Shown in pieces: positions 50,707 to 61,184 of a DNA stretch of 64,000 nt; the first letter of the stretch is position 1, and the number at the start of each line of letters is the position of its first letter. The notes beneath the pieces are model-generated. The model saw only the letters and a list, made by a program, of their open reading frames with translations. It was not told the DNA's origin and did not search any database. This DNA comes from Yarrowia lipolytica. Taxonomy: Eukaryota > Ascomycota > Dipodascomycetes > Dipodascales. The stretch spans positions 558,001 through 622,000 of the forward strand of contig NC_090772.1 of assembly GCF_001761485.1 (NCBI RefSeq), given 5' to 3'. Made by a program: the position numbers and the translations under genes.

Positions 50707-52683
50707 TTAAACACTACCCTCATCGGAAATCCCACATTTGAACCAATCATGCTGGAGGGCCTCTCGAGCAGTAATTCGTTCACGGGGGTCAAACACAAGC
50801 ATCTTGCGCACCAAGTCGAGGAACAGGTCCCAGAACTGCCCATCAGGGTTGGCTCCTTCGCTGCGGCTCTTCGTGGATTGCGTCGATGTGTGGATCAAGT
50901 CTGTCAGACACAGAGTATCTCGGATGTAGTGCCTCGAGCTCGTGGTGGTGTCCTTGTTGGGGTATCCGAGCTTGCCGGATCGGGCGTTGAAAAAGTTGCC
51001 CACCTGAGCGCTGGGTTTTTTGGAGATCATCTCCTTGACGAACGCCTTGGGGAACGGGTATCCGATAATGGCCTCCATGAGCGCTAGGTGCTCAAAGTCC
51101 TCGTGGGTGTGGAACAGGGCGTCTCCAGTAAAAAGCTCCACCAGAATACAGCCTATGGACCACATATCACAGGCATAAGACCAGCCCACGCCGAGAATGA
51201 TTTCGGGGGCCCGGTAGTGGCGCGTCGACACCACCGACGAGTGGTATTCATCGTCAAAGATGGCTGAGCCAAAGTCAATGAGATGGATACATGTGTCCTT
51301 GAGCACGTTACGAGTCTTGGGCTCCGTCTTTTTGGGGTCGTGTGCGCGGTAGTAGTTGTGTTTGCGGATCGACGACGGTCCCAGGTTTTTGTTGGCCACC
51401 CGCACGAAAGCTGCCTTCTTCAGTAGAATGTTTTCGGGCTTGAGATCCGTGTGAATAAGCCCCAGACCGTGTAAAAAGGCCACACTCTTGATGAGCTGCT
51501 TGGCAAGCTTCTGAATGTGAGAGCCAGGGAAGGGCTGGAACCGGTTGTCACGCATAAAGTCAAAGACGGAAATGTCCAGCAGGTCTGTGACGATACAGAC
51601 ATGGTTTCTGAAGTCGAAGCATTCGCGCAGATGAATACATCTGTTCTTGTTCATAGCGTCATAGTCGGCCAAGGCTGTGAGAACACGCAGCTCGATTTTC
51701 GACGCGTCTCGGTACTTGGGCACCGCTCGGATTATTTTGATGGCACATAGCGAGTCAGTCTGTTTGTCGTAAGCCGACACGACTTTACCAAAAGTGCCTT
51801 GTCCGAGCAGCTTTCGAATGACGTATCGCTCGGTGAACACGTCCGAAAACGTGGTCACGTAATGGCCGTCCTTATCGTCGTACTGAGACGCCAACAGTTT
51901 CTTGGCGTCAGCCACAGGCCGAACATACACCTCGGGGATCTTTCGACGAAGCTTTGGTGGTGGAGTCAGAGGAGTGTCGTTCTCGTCATCGTCCAGCAGA
52001 TTTTTGTCCGAGTCCTGGTCGAGTGTTGTATGTGTGTTTGTGTCGAGTTGCTGGTCGGAGGACGACGTGTTGTGGGTAGCGGTGGTGGAGCCTGATGTCG
52101 ACGATTGCGAGAACTTTCGTCGCTTGACGGGCAGGTCAGCGGCGGACGAAATTCGACGGTTGATAGTAGTTTTTGACGTCGTGGCAGTAGTTGCTACTTG
52201 AGCCACTTGGGTGTTGTTGACGTCGTCGCCGTGGTCGTCATCACTATCAGAGTCGATAACAATGACTTCATCGGGGTACCCGTTTTTGTAAAAGTCATGC
52301 CAGTTGGGCTGGTGCTTTTTGGAGGGCGAGCCGCCGGTGGAAGAGCCACTGGTCGAGGCTGTGGTGTGTTCAGACGAGTTGTCTTCGTCGTCTCCATCGC
52401 CAGGAGACGCGTCTCGCAGCACCTGGGCTCCGATGATCTGCAGTTCGTCATCGACAACGTTTTGGGGCACCTCGGGGGCAAGTCCTACGGGTTCCTTAGT
52501 TCCCGTGGACCGTCGCGAACCCCAGTACGAGCTGGAGGAGTCGGAAAACTTGTCCAGAGAAGGGGAGATCATATGTCGGGGAAGCTGCGAGTAGTTGGTC
52601 TGCAGGTGTCGGAAGGGGTTATTGGTTGGACCAGGGTCCTGGGTGGTCGGCGTGGACATAGGCGAGGCGATTGTTGTGGACAT
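50707..52683 (-). CDS. KNS1: LAMMER-family dual-specificity protein kinase
   Basis: Kns1 (Clk/Lkh1 family) kinases act in signalling downstream of TORC1 and in growth and RNA-processing control. The 658-residue protein has a Ser/Thr/Asp-rich disordered N-terminus to about 285, then a kinase domain. It shows the Gly loop LLGQGTFGKVV, the ATP lysine in CAIKIIR, the catalytic loop HTDLKPENILL, the metal motif IDFGSAIFDDEYHSSVVSTR, APE (RAPEIILG) and the family signature EHLALMEAIIG. All catalytic residues are present. The leader is C-rich, has a six-codon upstream ORF (53075-53095), and the open frame runs about 37 codons upstream without an ATG. Confidence 0.94.
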   Translation of the reverse strand: MSTTIASPMSTPTTQDPGPTNNPFRHLQTNYSQLPRHMISPSLDKFSDSSSSYWGSRRSTGTKEPVGLAPEVPQNVVDDELQIIGAQVLRDASPGDGDDEDNSSEHTTASTSGSSTGGSPSKKHQPNWHDFYKNGYPDEVIVIDSDSDDDHGDDVNNTQVAQVATTATTSKTTINRRISSAADLPVKRRKFSQSSTSGSTTATHNTSSSDQQLDTNTHTTLDQDSDKNLLDDDENDTPLTPPPKLRRKIPEVYVRPVADAKKLLASQYDDKDGHYVTTFSDVFTERYVIRKLLGQGTFGKVVSAYDKQTDSLCAIKIIRAVPKYRDASKIELRVLTALADYDAMNKNRCIHLRECFDFRNHVCIVTDLLDISVFDFMRDNRFQPFPGSHIQKLAKQLIKSVAFLHGLGLIHTDLKPENILLKKAAFVRVANKNLGPSSIRKHNYYRAHDPKKTEPKTRNVLKDTCIHLIDFGSAIFDDEYHSSVVSTRHYRAPEIILGVGWSYACDMWSIGCILVELFTGDALFHTHEDFEHLALMEAIIGYPFPKAFVKEMISKKPSAQVGNFFNARSGKLGYPNKDTTTSSRHYIRDTLCLTDLIHTSTQSTKSRSEGANPDGQFWDLFLDLVRKMLVFDPRERITAREALQHDWFKCGISDEGSV

Positions 52684-55170
52684 GTTTGTAGACCAGAGAG
52701 TCCTTGAAGCTGGGGTTGCTGGGGTTGCTGGAGCAGACGGTTCGGCCGGTTGAGGATCCTGGAGATACTCGAAAAGGGCCTTGACGGAGCTGTAGATGGG
52801 TATTTTGGACGGGGGCGCGTCGAGGGGACGTTGCTATCGATCGAGTCAGCTTGTTCACTATCTTGTTGTCTGTTGCTTCTGGCTGTTGACGATTTGGGGA
52901 GCCAGAAAAGGGCTTGGTTGGACGCCTGGACGCAGAAACCGGCGTTTGGGCGCAGAAAGAGGCGGATTGGGGCGCGGCGCAGGTCGTGGGCGCAACGGGC
53001 GGGCTCGGGGACGGGGCTGGGCTGCTGGTGGGGGCTCTTGTCGAGGTTTTGGGGGAGCTTCACACGTTGCGGTTTTATCCAGACGTGCGCACCATGTTGG
53101 GAGGGCGGTTAGGGTTTTTTGCCAAATGGAAAAACAGAGTGGAACGTGACAGAAAAGCTGGCTAGGGAGAGGGGAGTGGGACGGGGGAGAATGACCGGGA
53201 AGCCACTGCTTTGGCTGGTCAACCAGTTTTATTGGTGAAAATCGCGCCCGCCAACCGCCTACACGTGATATCTGACACCTCAGGCTCTCAGGGGAAAGGC
53301 CTGCACATCTGCGCAAATGGTACATTATGGTGCATGAAACAGGACCTGGCTGCAAAGCTTGTCGCACGTTGAGACGAGGGCACCGGGCAGTGGTTGGAGT
53401 GTATTTTTATTTGGCCAGGAGGAGGAGAGGGCAAAGCAGCGTAGCCACCAGGTAGGGTAACAGTACAGGGTGGCTATATCTGGCAACAGACGACCCGTGT
53501 ACCGATCACCACGACTCAGGTCGCCACAGTACCAGCAGAAACAATCGCTTGTGATTTTGCAGATGTAGCGATGCCCACCGTCCCCACAACGCTCATCAAC
53601 ACTTAATATTCCCTTTTGGTCCGCTCGCAACCAGGTATACATGGGATATGCCATCTGGGTCGCATGGCCTGGTAAATTCGCCGGTGGACGTGGTGTTGGT
53701 GGGAGACCAGAAACAAAAGGTCGGTAGGGTAACTGTACGTACACACGCAGTAGTGTACTGTAGGTAATTCGGGTGGCGGGCTTAGACTTTCCTGGAGGGG
53801 TTTGAGACATGTAACCTGAGCCAAGTACGATCGGCGTTAGTTGAGAGTTGCACAACATACACATTATGATGGAATGGAGATACAGGAAATATAGAGGTAT
53901 GGTTGGATTCCTTGAATCAACGCGAGTCGAATGGTATCTTCAGAGTTTTACTGCGACCGTTGCGAGGGCTGATAGATGGACATTGTCCCTTCCCTTGACA
54001 GTTGTTTTTATTGAACGGCTAAATTATGCTCTACTAATTTCCACTACAACTAAAACCCCAACTAAAATGTATTTTTGGGGACTCTCTTAATTAAGGTAGA
54101 ACAAGAGATTCTACAAAGAATATAAAATATATATAATATATATAAATAATATAAAGAAGGAAAAAACACCTGGACCGGTATTGTAGCTGCTCGCACGAAC
54201 TGGTTGAATTATCTGAAGCGGTACGTCATCAATGTTCCTGTATTCAATCAGGTCTCATCTACGTACAAGTACCTATACTTGTGTTTCCACTCTTATGGTA
54301 CACCAAAATTACTCTTGGCCATATCAATATTGCTATACTCGCCTGCGTCTATTTCCAGTAACACGGTGAAGTCCAATGACGATGCAAAAATACCTATAGA
54401 GTGGATCAAACTGAAAGTAGAAACACCCAAGACCTCGCCCGAGACCAATACTATTGATCACGTGATCACAAGCTGCCGCGGTAATTCCAACCAACCACAA
54501 GACAACTCTTGCTCTCATACCTCCACTCATCCATGGCAGCTGTGTCATACTTACATACAAGTCTTGCAGCTAAACTTCCCAGGTAGCTTCCAGAGACTCT
54601 TATTACTCAGCCTTACAGCCGAACGTGTTAAACAGGTGCACGGAATGAGCCGTTTTCCAGCCCAGTTTTCTCCCGTACGCCTACAGCCCGCATCATACTC
54701 GATCCCGACCCGAGGAGACGCGCGTATCACGTGATCCGCCCGAAACACACGGGGGTATCGGTGTATTGTGTGCTGGCCAGCAATCGGGGCAGCTGTAACA
54801 AGATTTGAATTTGAATCTCAATTTTGGGGATATGCCCAAAGCGGCAGGTGTGCTGGAATGTACGCTGGCAAACGCTTCATTCTGTAATGTACGCTGAGAC
54901 CCGGCAGAATGCGCGACAATTTCCATTAGTCAGCGATTCAGGTGATGGCTTTTTTCCCTACTCAATGGCGTCCCATAACGTGACCGGTCGACAAGTTTTT
55001 GCGGGTCCTTGTCACATAATATACCTAGGTTGTCATGTGGTGTATGTATAGATCAGGGGACAGATCATGGGTGTTCTGATACAAGAAGGGTATGAGGTCG
55101 TGTGTACAGAAGTAGACGGTGTAATAGGACTCGTTGGTGGAGGGGGTTGGTGACACAAACAAGGCGGAAA
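52684..55170. other. Intergenic region, 2.5 kb, between divergent KNS1 and eIF4G
   Basis: The first 500 bases are GC-rich and likely KNS1 leader and promoter, with a short upstream ORF. CACGTG sites occur near 53264, 54460 and 54728. An AT-only stretch of TATAATATA repeats lies at about 54119-54155. No gene is seen. Confidence 0.5.
53075..53095 (-). promoter_or_regulatory. Short upstream ORF in the likely KNS1 leader
   Basis: The frame reads MVRTSG then stop and lies about 390 bases before the KNS1 ATG. It is the only ATG seen between itself and the main start, if transcription begins upstream of it. Confidence 0.3.
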
Positions 55171-55174
55171 TACA

Positions 55175-55180
55175 TATATA
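55175..55180 (+). promoter_or_regulatory. TATA element of the eIF4G gene
   Basis: TATATA lies about 117 bases before the upstream ORF and about 215 bases before the leader intron donor, in front of a pyrimidine-rich tract that often marks transcription starts in yeasts. Confidence 0.45.
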
Positions 55181-55291
55181 CAACCACACATCTCACCGCC
55201 AATATCGTCTTCTTCCTCTTCTCCCCTCTCTCAATTACAGTACTCCCAACAGCCCCGCCCCATAAGCCATCCCGTCCATTGGGAGAGACTT

Positions 55292-55363
55292 ATGGAAAAT
55301 CCTTTTTCACTTTCGGTTTTGCAGAATTTGAACTTTTTCCTACCACATACACATTTCTTGTGA
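55292..55363 (+). promoter_or_regulatory. Upstream ORF of 23 codons in exon 1 of eIF4G
   Basis: It begins MENPFSLSVLQNL and ends at TGA, 29 bases before the splice donor. It is the first ATG after the likely transcription start, and after splicing the next ATG is the eIF4G start. This layout would lower or condition eIF4G translation. Confidence 0.45.
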
Positions 55364-55392
55364 AAGATCCTATTTAGTGATCTTTGGGGAAG

Positions 55393-55747
55393 GTGAGTGT
55401 AACTAAGGGTGAGTTATTCGAGACGGAGAGGGTGGAGGAGCTGACGGGAGGTGGCGACCAGACCCTACACGGCCCTTTCTCGCCGGTATTTGTGTGTTGT
55501 TTTTGAGGTTGCGAAATGGGGCCATCACGACGAGTTTGAACGGCATTTGAGGACATTTGGGCCACAATTTTGGAAGCGGTAAGGGATCCAAATGCGCCAG
55601 ACGGGTTGCCACAGGCGACAGTGACCATTATAGATCCTGATACAGCCGGTTTGTCAACTTCCCAAACTCATGATCCACGTATCACGACACTCGACACGAC
55701 ACAACACACACACACAATCAACGCCATCCCAGACTGTACTAACGCAG
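55393..55747 (+). other. 5'UTR intron of the eIF4G gene
   Basis: Donor AAG|GTGAGTGT at 55393 and acceptor TACTAACGCAG ending at 55747 match the Yarrowia consensus closely. The main ATG lies two bases into exon 2 (A then ATG). A second good donor, GTGAGTTATT at 55409, could be used instead. The intron is 355 bases. Confidence 0.85.
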
Positions 55748-55748
55748 A

Positions 55749-58508
55749 ATGTCTTACACCTATAACAACGGGGCTTATTCGCCTCGAAACAACCAGCCTG
55801 GAACGCCCAACCAGGGCCAACAACACATGGCCTACTCTCCCGCCGCCATGTACAACGGAGGCTACGGCTACGTGGACATGACCCAGATGCAGGGTCAGTA
55901 CTACCCTCCCCAGGAGGGCATGTCCCCCGGCGCCCAGTACGCCCAGCCCTACGGCTCTCCCCATCACACCCATTCGCCCCTGACCATCATGGACCCCGTC
56001 ACTCACAGACCCATTGTGACTCCCGGTAGCAACACCGGAACGCCCACGGGTCCCAACGCCACTCTGGCTTCTCCCAAGCCTAACTCTCCGCGGGTTGCCC
56101 ACCGACGAACCGATTCGTCCAACCCTGCCGGCGACTCCATCAAGGCCAACTTCATGGCCCAGGTGCTTGCTGCCAAAGCCAAAAAGGAGGCTGCTGAGAA
56201 GGGCACTGAGAAGAAGGAGGAGGTGAAGGAAGAGAAGAAAGAGGAGCCCAAGCCTGAGACCAAGCCTGAGGAGGAGGTCAAGAAGGAAGAGCCCAAGAAG
56301 GAAGAGCCCAAGAAGGAAGAGCCCAAGAAGGAAGAGCCCAAGAAGGAAGAGCCCAAGGAGGATCAGAAAGAAGAGGTGAAGGAGGAGCTCAAGGAGACCC
56401 CCAAGGAGGATGCCAAGCCCGTGGAGGCTGAGAAGCCCAAGGAGGATGTTAAGGAAGAGGCTAAGCCCGTTGAGGCCGAGAAGCCCGCCGAGACTAAGCT
56501 TGAGGAGGAGTCTTCCGCCCCTGCTCAGGAAGAGAAGGTCGAGAAGAAGGTCGAGATTGTCGAGCCTCCCAAGGAGCCCTCCGCCGAGGGAGAGCCCACC
56601 GAAGACGCCTCCGAGTCCACTCCTAATCCTGTCGAGAAGATCGCCGAGACTATGCGACTCAAGAAGCGATTCGCTCACTCGTGGAACAATGCCACACCAC
56701 TAACCGCCGAAGAAATCACTACCAAGGTCACCTACCCCGAGTCCGTGACCAAGTCTCTCATGGAGGTGTCTCCCGCCCCTACATTCCGATACAGCCTGGA
56801 CTTCCTGCTGCAGTTCCAGCCTCTGGTTACCGAGCAGCCCCCCAGTGGTCTGGAGGGTGCTAAGGCTATCACTGAGGATTGCAAGGGCTCCAAGGCACCC
56901 CGAGCCTCCAGCCGAGGCTCTGGTGGTGGCCCCAACCAGCAGATGGGCTCCTTCTCCAACTTTGGACGAGGAGGCCCCGGAGGACCCAGTGGACGAGGTA
57001 TGCCCCGAATGGGATCTTCTTCTAACATGCGAGGCGATCACGGTGGCCATCACCAGAGCCACCGAGGCGGCGACCGAGGTGACCGAGAGGGCGGAGGACG
57101 ATCCACTCGAAACAACAGCAGCAGAAACCGTCGAAATCCCAGCAACAGAGAGCGATACCCTCCCCAGGGCGCCAACCAGGAGATCATTGAGTACGTGCCT
57201 CCCCCTCCCAAGAGTGAGAACTCGTGGGCCGCCAAGCGATTGGCTGCCAAGAAGGAAACTAGTACTCCTCCTCCTGCCGAGAGCGAGCCCGCTGAAGAAG
57301 AGACTCCCCGAATTCCTCCCGATGTGGTTCAGAAGAAGGTCAACTCCATGCTTAACAAGATGACGCTGGAGAAGTTTGACAAGATTTCGGACCAGATTCT
57401 GGAGATTGCATCCCAGTCCAAGCACGAGCACGACGGCCGAACGCTGCGTCAGGTGCTTGAGCTCACGTTCGCCAAGGCCACCGATGAGGCTCACTGGGCG
57501 TCCATGTACGCTCGGTTCTGCAAGAAGACTATGGTCACTGTTGATCCTGATATTTATGATGACGACGTCAAGGACAAGAACGGCGAGTACGTGCGAGGTG
57601 GAGCTCTGTACCGAAAGTACCTGCTCAACAGATGCCAGGATGAGTTTGAGAAGGGATGGGAAGATAAGCTGCCCACCAATGAGGATGGTTCTCCCATGGA
57701 CCCCGATAACGCCACTCCCGAGTATGACAAGGCCGTGGTTGCCAAGCGACGAGGCCTTGGTCTCATGGTGTTCATCGGTGAGCTGTTTATGCTTAACATG
57801 TTGTCCGAGAACATTATGCGAAGCTGTCTCACTCGACTCATTTCGCCCAAGGATGGAGCCTCTGAGGAGACCATTGAGTCTCTGTGCAAGCTAACTTCTA
57901 CCGTGGGTCTGCGTATGGATCAGTCGCCCAACTCCAAGGAGTTCATGGACATGTTTTTCCAGCGACTTACCGATACCAAGAACAGTGGCACTCTGCCGTC
58001 GCGTCTTAAGTTCAAGATTCTGGATCTTCTGGAGATGCGAGCTGGCGGCTGGAAGCAGTCCAACGACCAGGGTCCGAAGACTATCTCCGAGATCCAGGAC
58101 GAGGCTGCCGCAGCCAAGGAGAAGCAGCAGCAGCAGCAGGACCGAGACCGCTCCCACCGAGGCGGAAACCGACGAAGCGGACACCCCATGGGTGGTCGAT
58201 CCGAGTCGTACCGTGGCGGTAACGAGCGGGACCGAAACACAAACTCGCTCAACACTGGCGATCTTAAGCAGTTTGGTAAGATCCGATCTGATTCTTCCAA
58301 CACGTTTGGTCCTCCCTCGTCTATGATGGGTCGGGGCGGCTCCAACGCGTCGCGAAACTCGTCCCAGACCTCGCTGCAGCAGCAGGGCCGACAGAACAGC
58401 TCTTCCCCGGGCATTCCTCTGTCCAAGGACTCGTCACGAGCATCTTCTAAGCGTGGCAACATTTTCGAGCATCTGATGGGTGACGGAGAGGGAGAGGAGG
58501 AGAACTAG
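55749..58508 (+). CDS. TIF4631: Translation initiation factor eIF4G
   Basis: eIF4G is the scaffold of the cap-binding complex eIF4F. It binds eIF4E, eIF4A, Pab1 and mRNA. The 919-residue protein has a Tyr/Gln/Pro-rich N-terminus, a Lys/Glu block at about 130-275 with near-perfect KKEEP repeats, and the eIF4E-binding motif YSLDFLLQF at residue 348 (YxxxxL-phi). An Arg/Gly-rich segment with RGGDRGDRE follows. The MIF4G domain spans about 526-762 (VVQKKVNSMLNKMT to ILDLLEMRAGGW). A Ser/Arg/Gly-rich C-terminal tail ends it. There is no MA3 domain, as in S. cerevisiae. Strong codon bias fits high expression. The ATG sits right after a splice acceptor. Confidence 0.94.
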   Translation: MSYTYNNGAYSPRNNQPGTPNQGQQHMAYSPAAMYNGGYGYVDMTQMQGQYYPPQEGMSPGAQYAQPYGSPHHTHSPLTIMDPVTHRPIVTPGSNTGTPTGPNATLASPKPNSPRVAHRRTDSSNPAGDSIKANFMAQVLAAKAKKEAAEKGTEKKEEVKEEKKEEPKPETKPEEEVKKEEPKKEEPKKEEPKKEEPKKEEPKEDQKEEVKEELKETPKEDAKPVEAEKPKEDVKEEAKPVEAEKPAETKLEEESSAPAQEEKVEKKVEIVEPPKEPSAEGEPTEDASESTPNPVEKIAETMRLKKRFAHSWNNATPLTAEEITTKVTYPESVTKSLMEVSPAPTFRYSLDFLLQFQPLVTEQPPSGLEGAKAITEDCKGSKAPRASSRGSGGGPNQQMGSFSNFGRGGPGGPSGRGMPRMGSSSNMRGDHGGHHQSHRGGDRGDREGGGRSTRNNSSRNRRNPSNRERYPPQGANQEIIEYVPPPPKSENSWAAKRLAAKKETSTPPPAESEPAEEETPRIPPDVVQKKVNSMLNKMTLEKFDKISDQILEIASQSKHEHDGRTLRQVLELTFAKATDEAHWASMYARFCKKTMVTVDPDIYDDDVKDKNGEYVRGGALYRKYLLNRCQDEFEKGWEDKLPTNEDGSPMDPDNATPEYDKAVVAKRRGLGLMVFIGELFMLNMLSENIMRSCLTRLISPKDGASEETIESLCKLTSTVGLRMDQSPNSKEFMDMFFQRLTDTKNSGTLPSRLKFKILDLLEMRAGGWKQSNDQGPKTISEIQDEAAAAKEKQQQQQDRDRSHRGGNRRSGHPMGGRSESYRGGNERDRNTNSLNTGDLKQFGKIRSDSSNTFGPPSSMMGRGGSNASRNSSQTSLQQQGRQNSSSPGIPLSKDSSRASSKRGNIFEHLMGDGEGEEEN
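56281..56355 (+). repeat. 15-bp minisatellite coding KKEEP repeats in eIF4G
   Basis: Five near-identical AAGAAGGAAGAGCCC units (the last one degenerate) code for tandem KKEEP. Such in-frame arrays often vary in copy number among strains. Confidence 0.9.
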
Positions 58509-59815
58509 GGGGAGAAGGAGACGACGAAGCATTGAGTGTAATTCAGCGACAGGCGGTCGTGTAGTAAAATTATATAGACAAAAATGCCCCAGGGCTGACG
58601 ATTGACGACGCGCAACAACGAGGTCGCGACAGTGTAGTATCTTGCAATAAGTTGCGAACGGGAAGCAAATAACAAAAGGTCATATAGTAAGAACATGTAA
58701 CGGCACAAGTAGACACTTCTGCGGTGAATACATGTCTTTCGAATATATTGGTGCTTTTATTACTTGAAAGTACAGGTAGTACCTGTACCGGTAGTACAGT
58801 GTACATATTCACACTGTTGACACTCGTCGTTAGGAGCTACCTATTAGGAACTGCTGGCTCGGCAGATGGTGTTACGAGTAGCTTACCATATTTTCCCCAG
58901 TGATGTTGCTTGAGATGGTGTATTAGGCAAAATGTTGAAAGCTGTTAGTAGCGGTTCTGAGAGAAACTGTAGATACTTGTCTGCCGCCTTCTTCTTCAGC
59001 GAGCCCGTTTGAAGTACACATTGGGCCTCAGTTCTCACCCAATGAAGATTTTATGGGCATCTGCTAGTTAATGGAGGGTGCCTAACCAATGCTGGGATAC
59101 ATCTGGATGTTTCTTCTGCGTGTTTACAAACTAGATCCCTACTGTACTATACTTGTACTTAGCTTCTTGTAGTTCGAGTACATGGGTCACATTTTCAGGG
59201 TTCCTATGATTCCACGATTCGCATAGTTGTGTATTTCCACAATGTGTCTACTTGTAAGGAATGTATGCTGTTTCCATGGATACTCACGTATGTACTACAG
59301 AAACCCACACGCGATTCAGCGAGGGCATATTTGCAGGTATAAAATGTACAGGACCATGTTCCACAATTGTTTCCCGGGGCCATTCGATTACTTTCAATTG
59401 GAGACCTAGGTTTTGTAGAACTGCTCTCGATCCACCAGATCCAAGATCCAAGAATGCATGGAGAACCACTTCTGAACTTGTAGAACATTATATATACAAA
59501 TAGGACCACGAGTGTCCAATATATGGCTCTGCACATATTCCTTCAAAGACCATAACACTTACCTGGAAATATCAGGCAGGCTTCAATACATTAATGCGAC
59601 TTCAAAGCTGAATTCGCTTGTCCACTTGTCCACTTATATTATCGATGATCAGACTGGACAGTCTCACTGATTTACACAACTGTCAGGATAACTCGTACGA
59701 CGGCTTCCTGGTAGTGTCAACGCATTAGGGAAGACGGGATCAGTCGAATGTTACAAAAAAAATGGGATAGAAAGCTCATTCTTTGGTAAATACAAAGGAG
59801 CCTTCTCAAAAACAA
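58509..59815. other. Intergenic region between eIF4G and tRNA-Gln
   Basis: No gene is seen. It carries a GTAGTACCTGTACCGGTAGTACAGTGTAC palindromic cluster at about 58774-58803. Confidence 0.6.
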
Positions 59816-59902
59816 AGGTCGTGCCCGGGTTCGAACTGGGGTTCTCAGAAATCTTAATCTCTCGATCAAAATCTGACGTGATGACCACTACACTACACAA
59901 CC
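59816..59902 (-). tRNA. tRNA-Gln (anticodon UUG) with a 15-base intron
   Basis: The acceptor stem is GGTTGTG paired with CACGACC (one G-T wobble). The D arm GTGTAGTGGTCATCAC follows, the anticodon stem is TCAGA/TCTGA, and the anticodon loop is TTTTGA plus one T, giving anticodon TTG. A 15-base intron (TCGAGAGATTAAGAT) sits after position 37, where nuclear tRNA introns lie. The T loop is TTCGAAC and the B box is nearly standard. The T stem has one A-C mismatch (position 52-62). A T-rich stretch (TTTGTTTTTG) just past the 3' end would stop RNA polymerase III. Strong resemblance to yeast tRNA-Gln supports the identity. Confidence 0.88.
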
Positions 59903-61160
59903 GAAGCTTAATTTAGACTCTTTTTGAAACTATAAGAGATCACAGTCAAATCACGTGACTCCAATCTTCTCATTGAAAGAACGGGCCTATTTCGGGTGGG
60001 TGGGGGAGAAGTTAACCGTTAAAGATGTCATATGAAATCTCGAGCGGTTAATTTTCATATGATTCTGTTTAAATTGTATTTCCTTTTTAAATAACAAGTT
60101 CTAGCGGGATTCATATATCTCGGTCCTGCAAGTGGGTCTTGCACCAGTGTAATGGGCTCTTCTGAACAACCGAATCCGAATCCGAATCTGGTGTGCGGGT
60201 ATATCATTGTTTCTAAGCCTCAAGTAGCTGAAATATGTTTCCCTAGAATAAAGAGATAGAAAAAAACATTCAATACAGTGTGTTTTAGACCGTTGGAGAA
60301 GAATATGTGGGGTTTAAGAATTACTGCATGTCTATTTCAGCAACATAATTCTATGTAATTGGTTCTATTCTAGAAATTCCCCTTTACTTTGCCACATTTA
60401 CTCCAGATGCCATTACCGATGTCTTTAAAGCCGTCGTATTGTCTGCATATTCGCATTGGCATCTCTTGGGACGCTCTTGGCATTCCAAAACTCCTGATTA
60501 GGAACCCCGTGCAGTTTGTTGGGGATCGTTTTTCACAGCGATAGCCCTCTGTAAAGAAGACACTTTGGTAATTTCAATGGAGGTGCGAAAGTCGAATCAA
60601 GGGGTTCTACAAGAGATGACACTCCTGGGCCACTATGTACAGACTTTCTCTCCAATATAGATTGAGATAGAAATGTGGGGTCGGTTTCGTGGCGCTAGCC
60701 TCGTATGAAGCGGCCGCACCATTTAGGACATCCGAGTCTCTCCTATCGTACTACTTGTAGTCTCGAATAACTGAGCACAAAGCTCCAGGAATAGGTTTTG
60801 CCATTGTTCAGCTATTAGTCTTAGATATAGACTTGGAGAGATCTCCTTTTAGGGAAGTAGCCGTGGATAAAGCGGGAATCAGATTTGGAAGCCGACCTGA
60901 CCAAGATGCTCATGTTCAGTAATTCAACTCTTCATCAGCTTAAACCTCCCTCAAATCGATTCCGTATCAGATGTTTCATGTGTGATTCGTCATGTGTACG
61001 AGAAGGTGAGATTGAAGAAGCAAGGCTGGGAGATGTGAGGCTGTATAGAGGTGAATCCGAGACCGGATCCTAAAGCAGAAGCCGCATTTAGGCTGCCACT
61101 AATGGGTCTTAGTCTCATCTAAACGAATGACTGGGAAACAAACGGGGTTGTCTTGAGCTG
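59903..61160. other. Intergenic region, 1.26 kb, no supported gene
   Basis: It contains a CACGTGAC near 59953 and an imperfect inverted repeat TCATATGAAAT...ATTTTCATATGA at 60028-60062. No coding region is seen. Confidence 0.55.
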
Positions 61161-61167
61161 TATATAA
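61161..61167 (+). promoter_or_regulatory. TATA element of the sugar transporter gene
   Basis: TATATAA lies only 24 bases before the first in-frame ATG (61185) and 45 before the second (61206). Transcription may start after 61185, which would make 61206 the real start. Confidence 0.5.
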
Positions 61168-61184
61168 GGGTGAGTCTTCTCTGT

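Noticed and set aside
55749-57494. Long minus-strand frames opposite eIF4G (up to 336 codons)
   Set aside because: They are Leu/Gly-rich reverse images of the biased eIF4G codons and of its Lys/Glu repeats, with no independent promoter.
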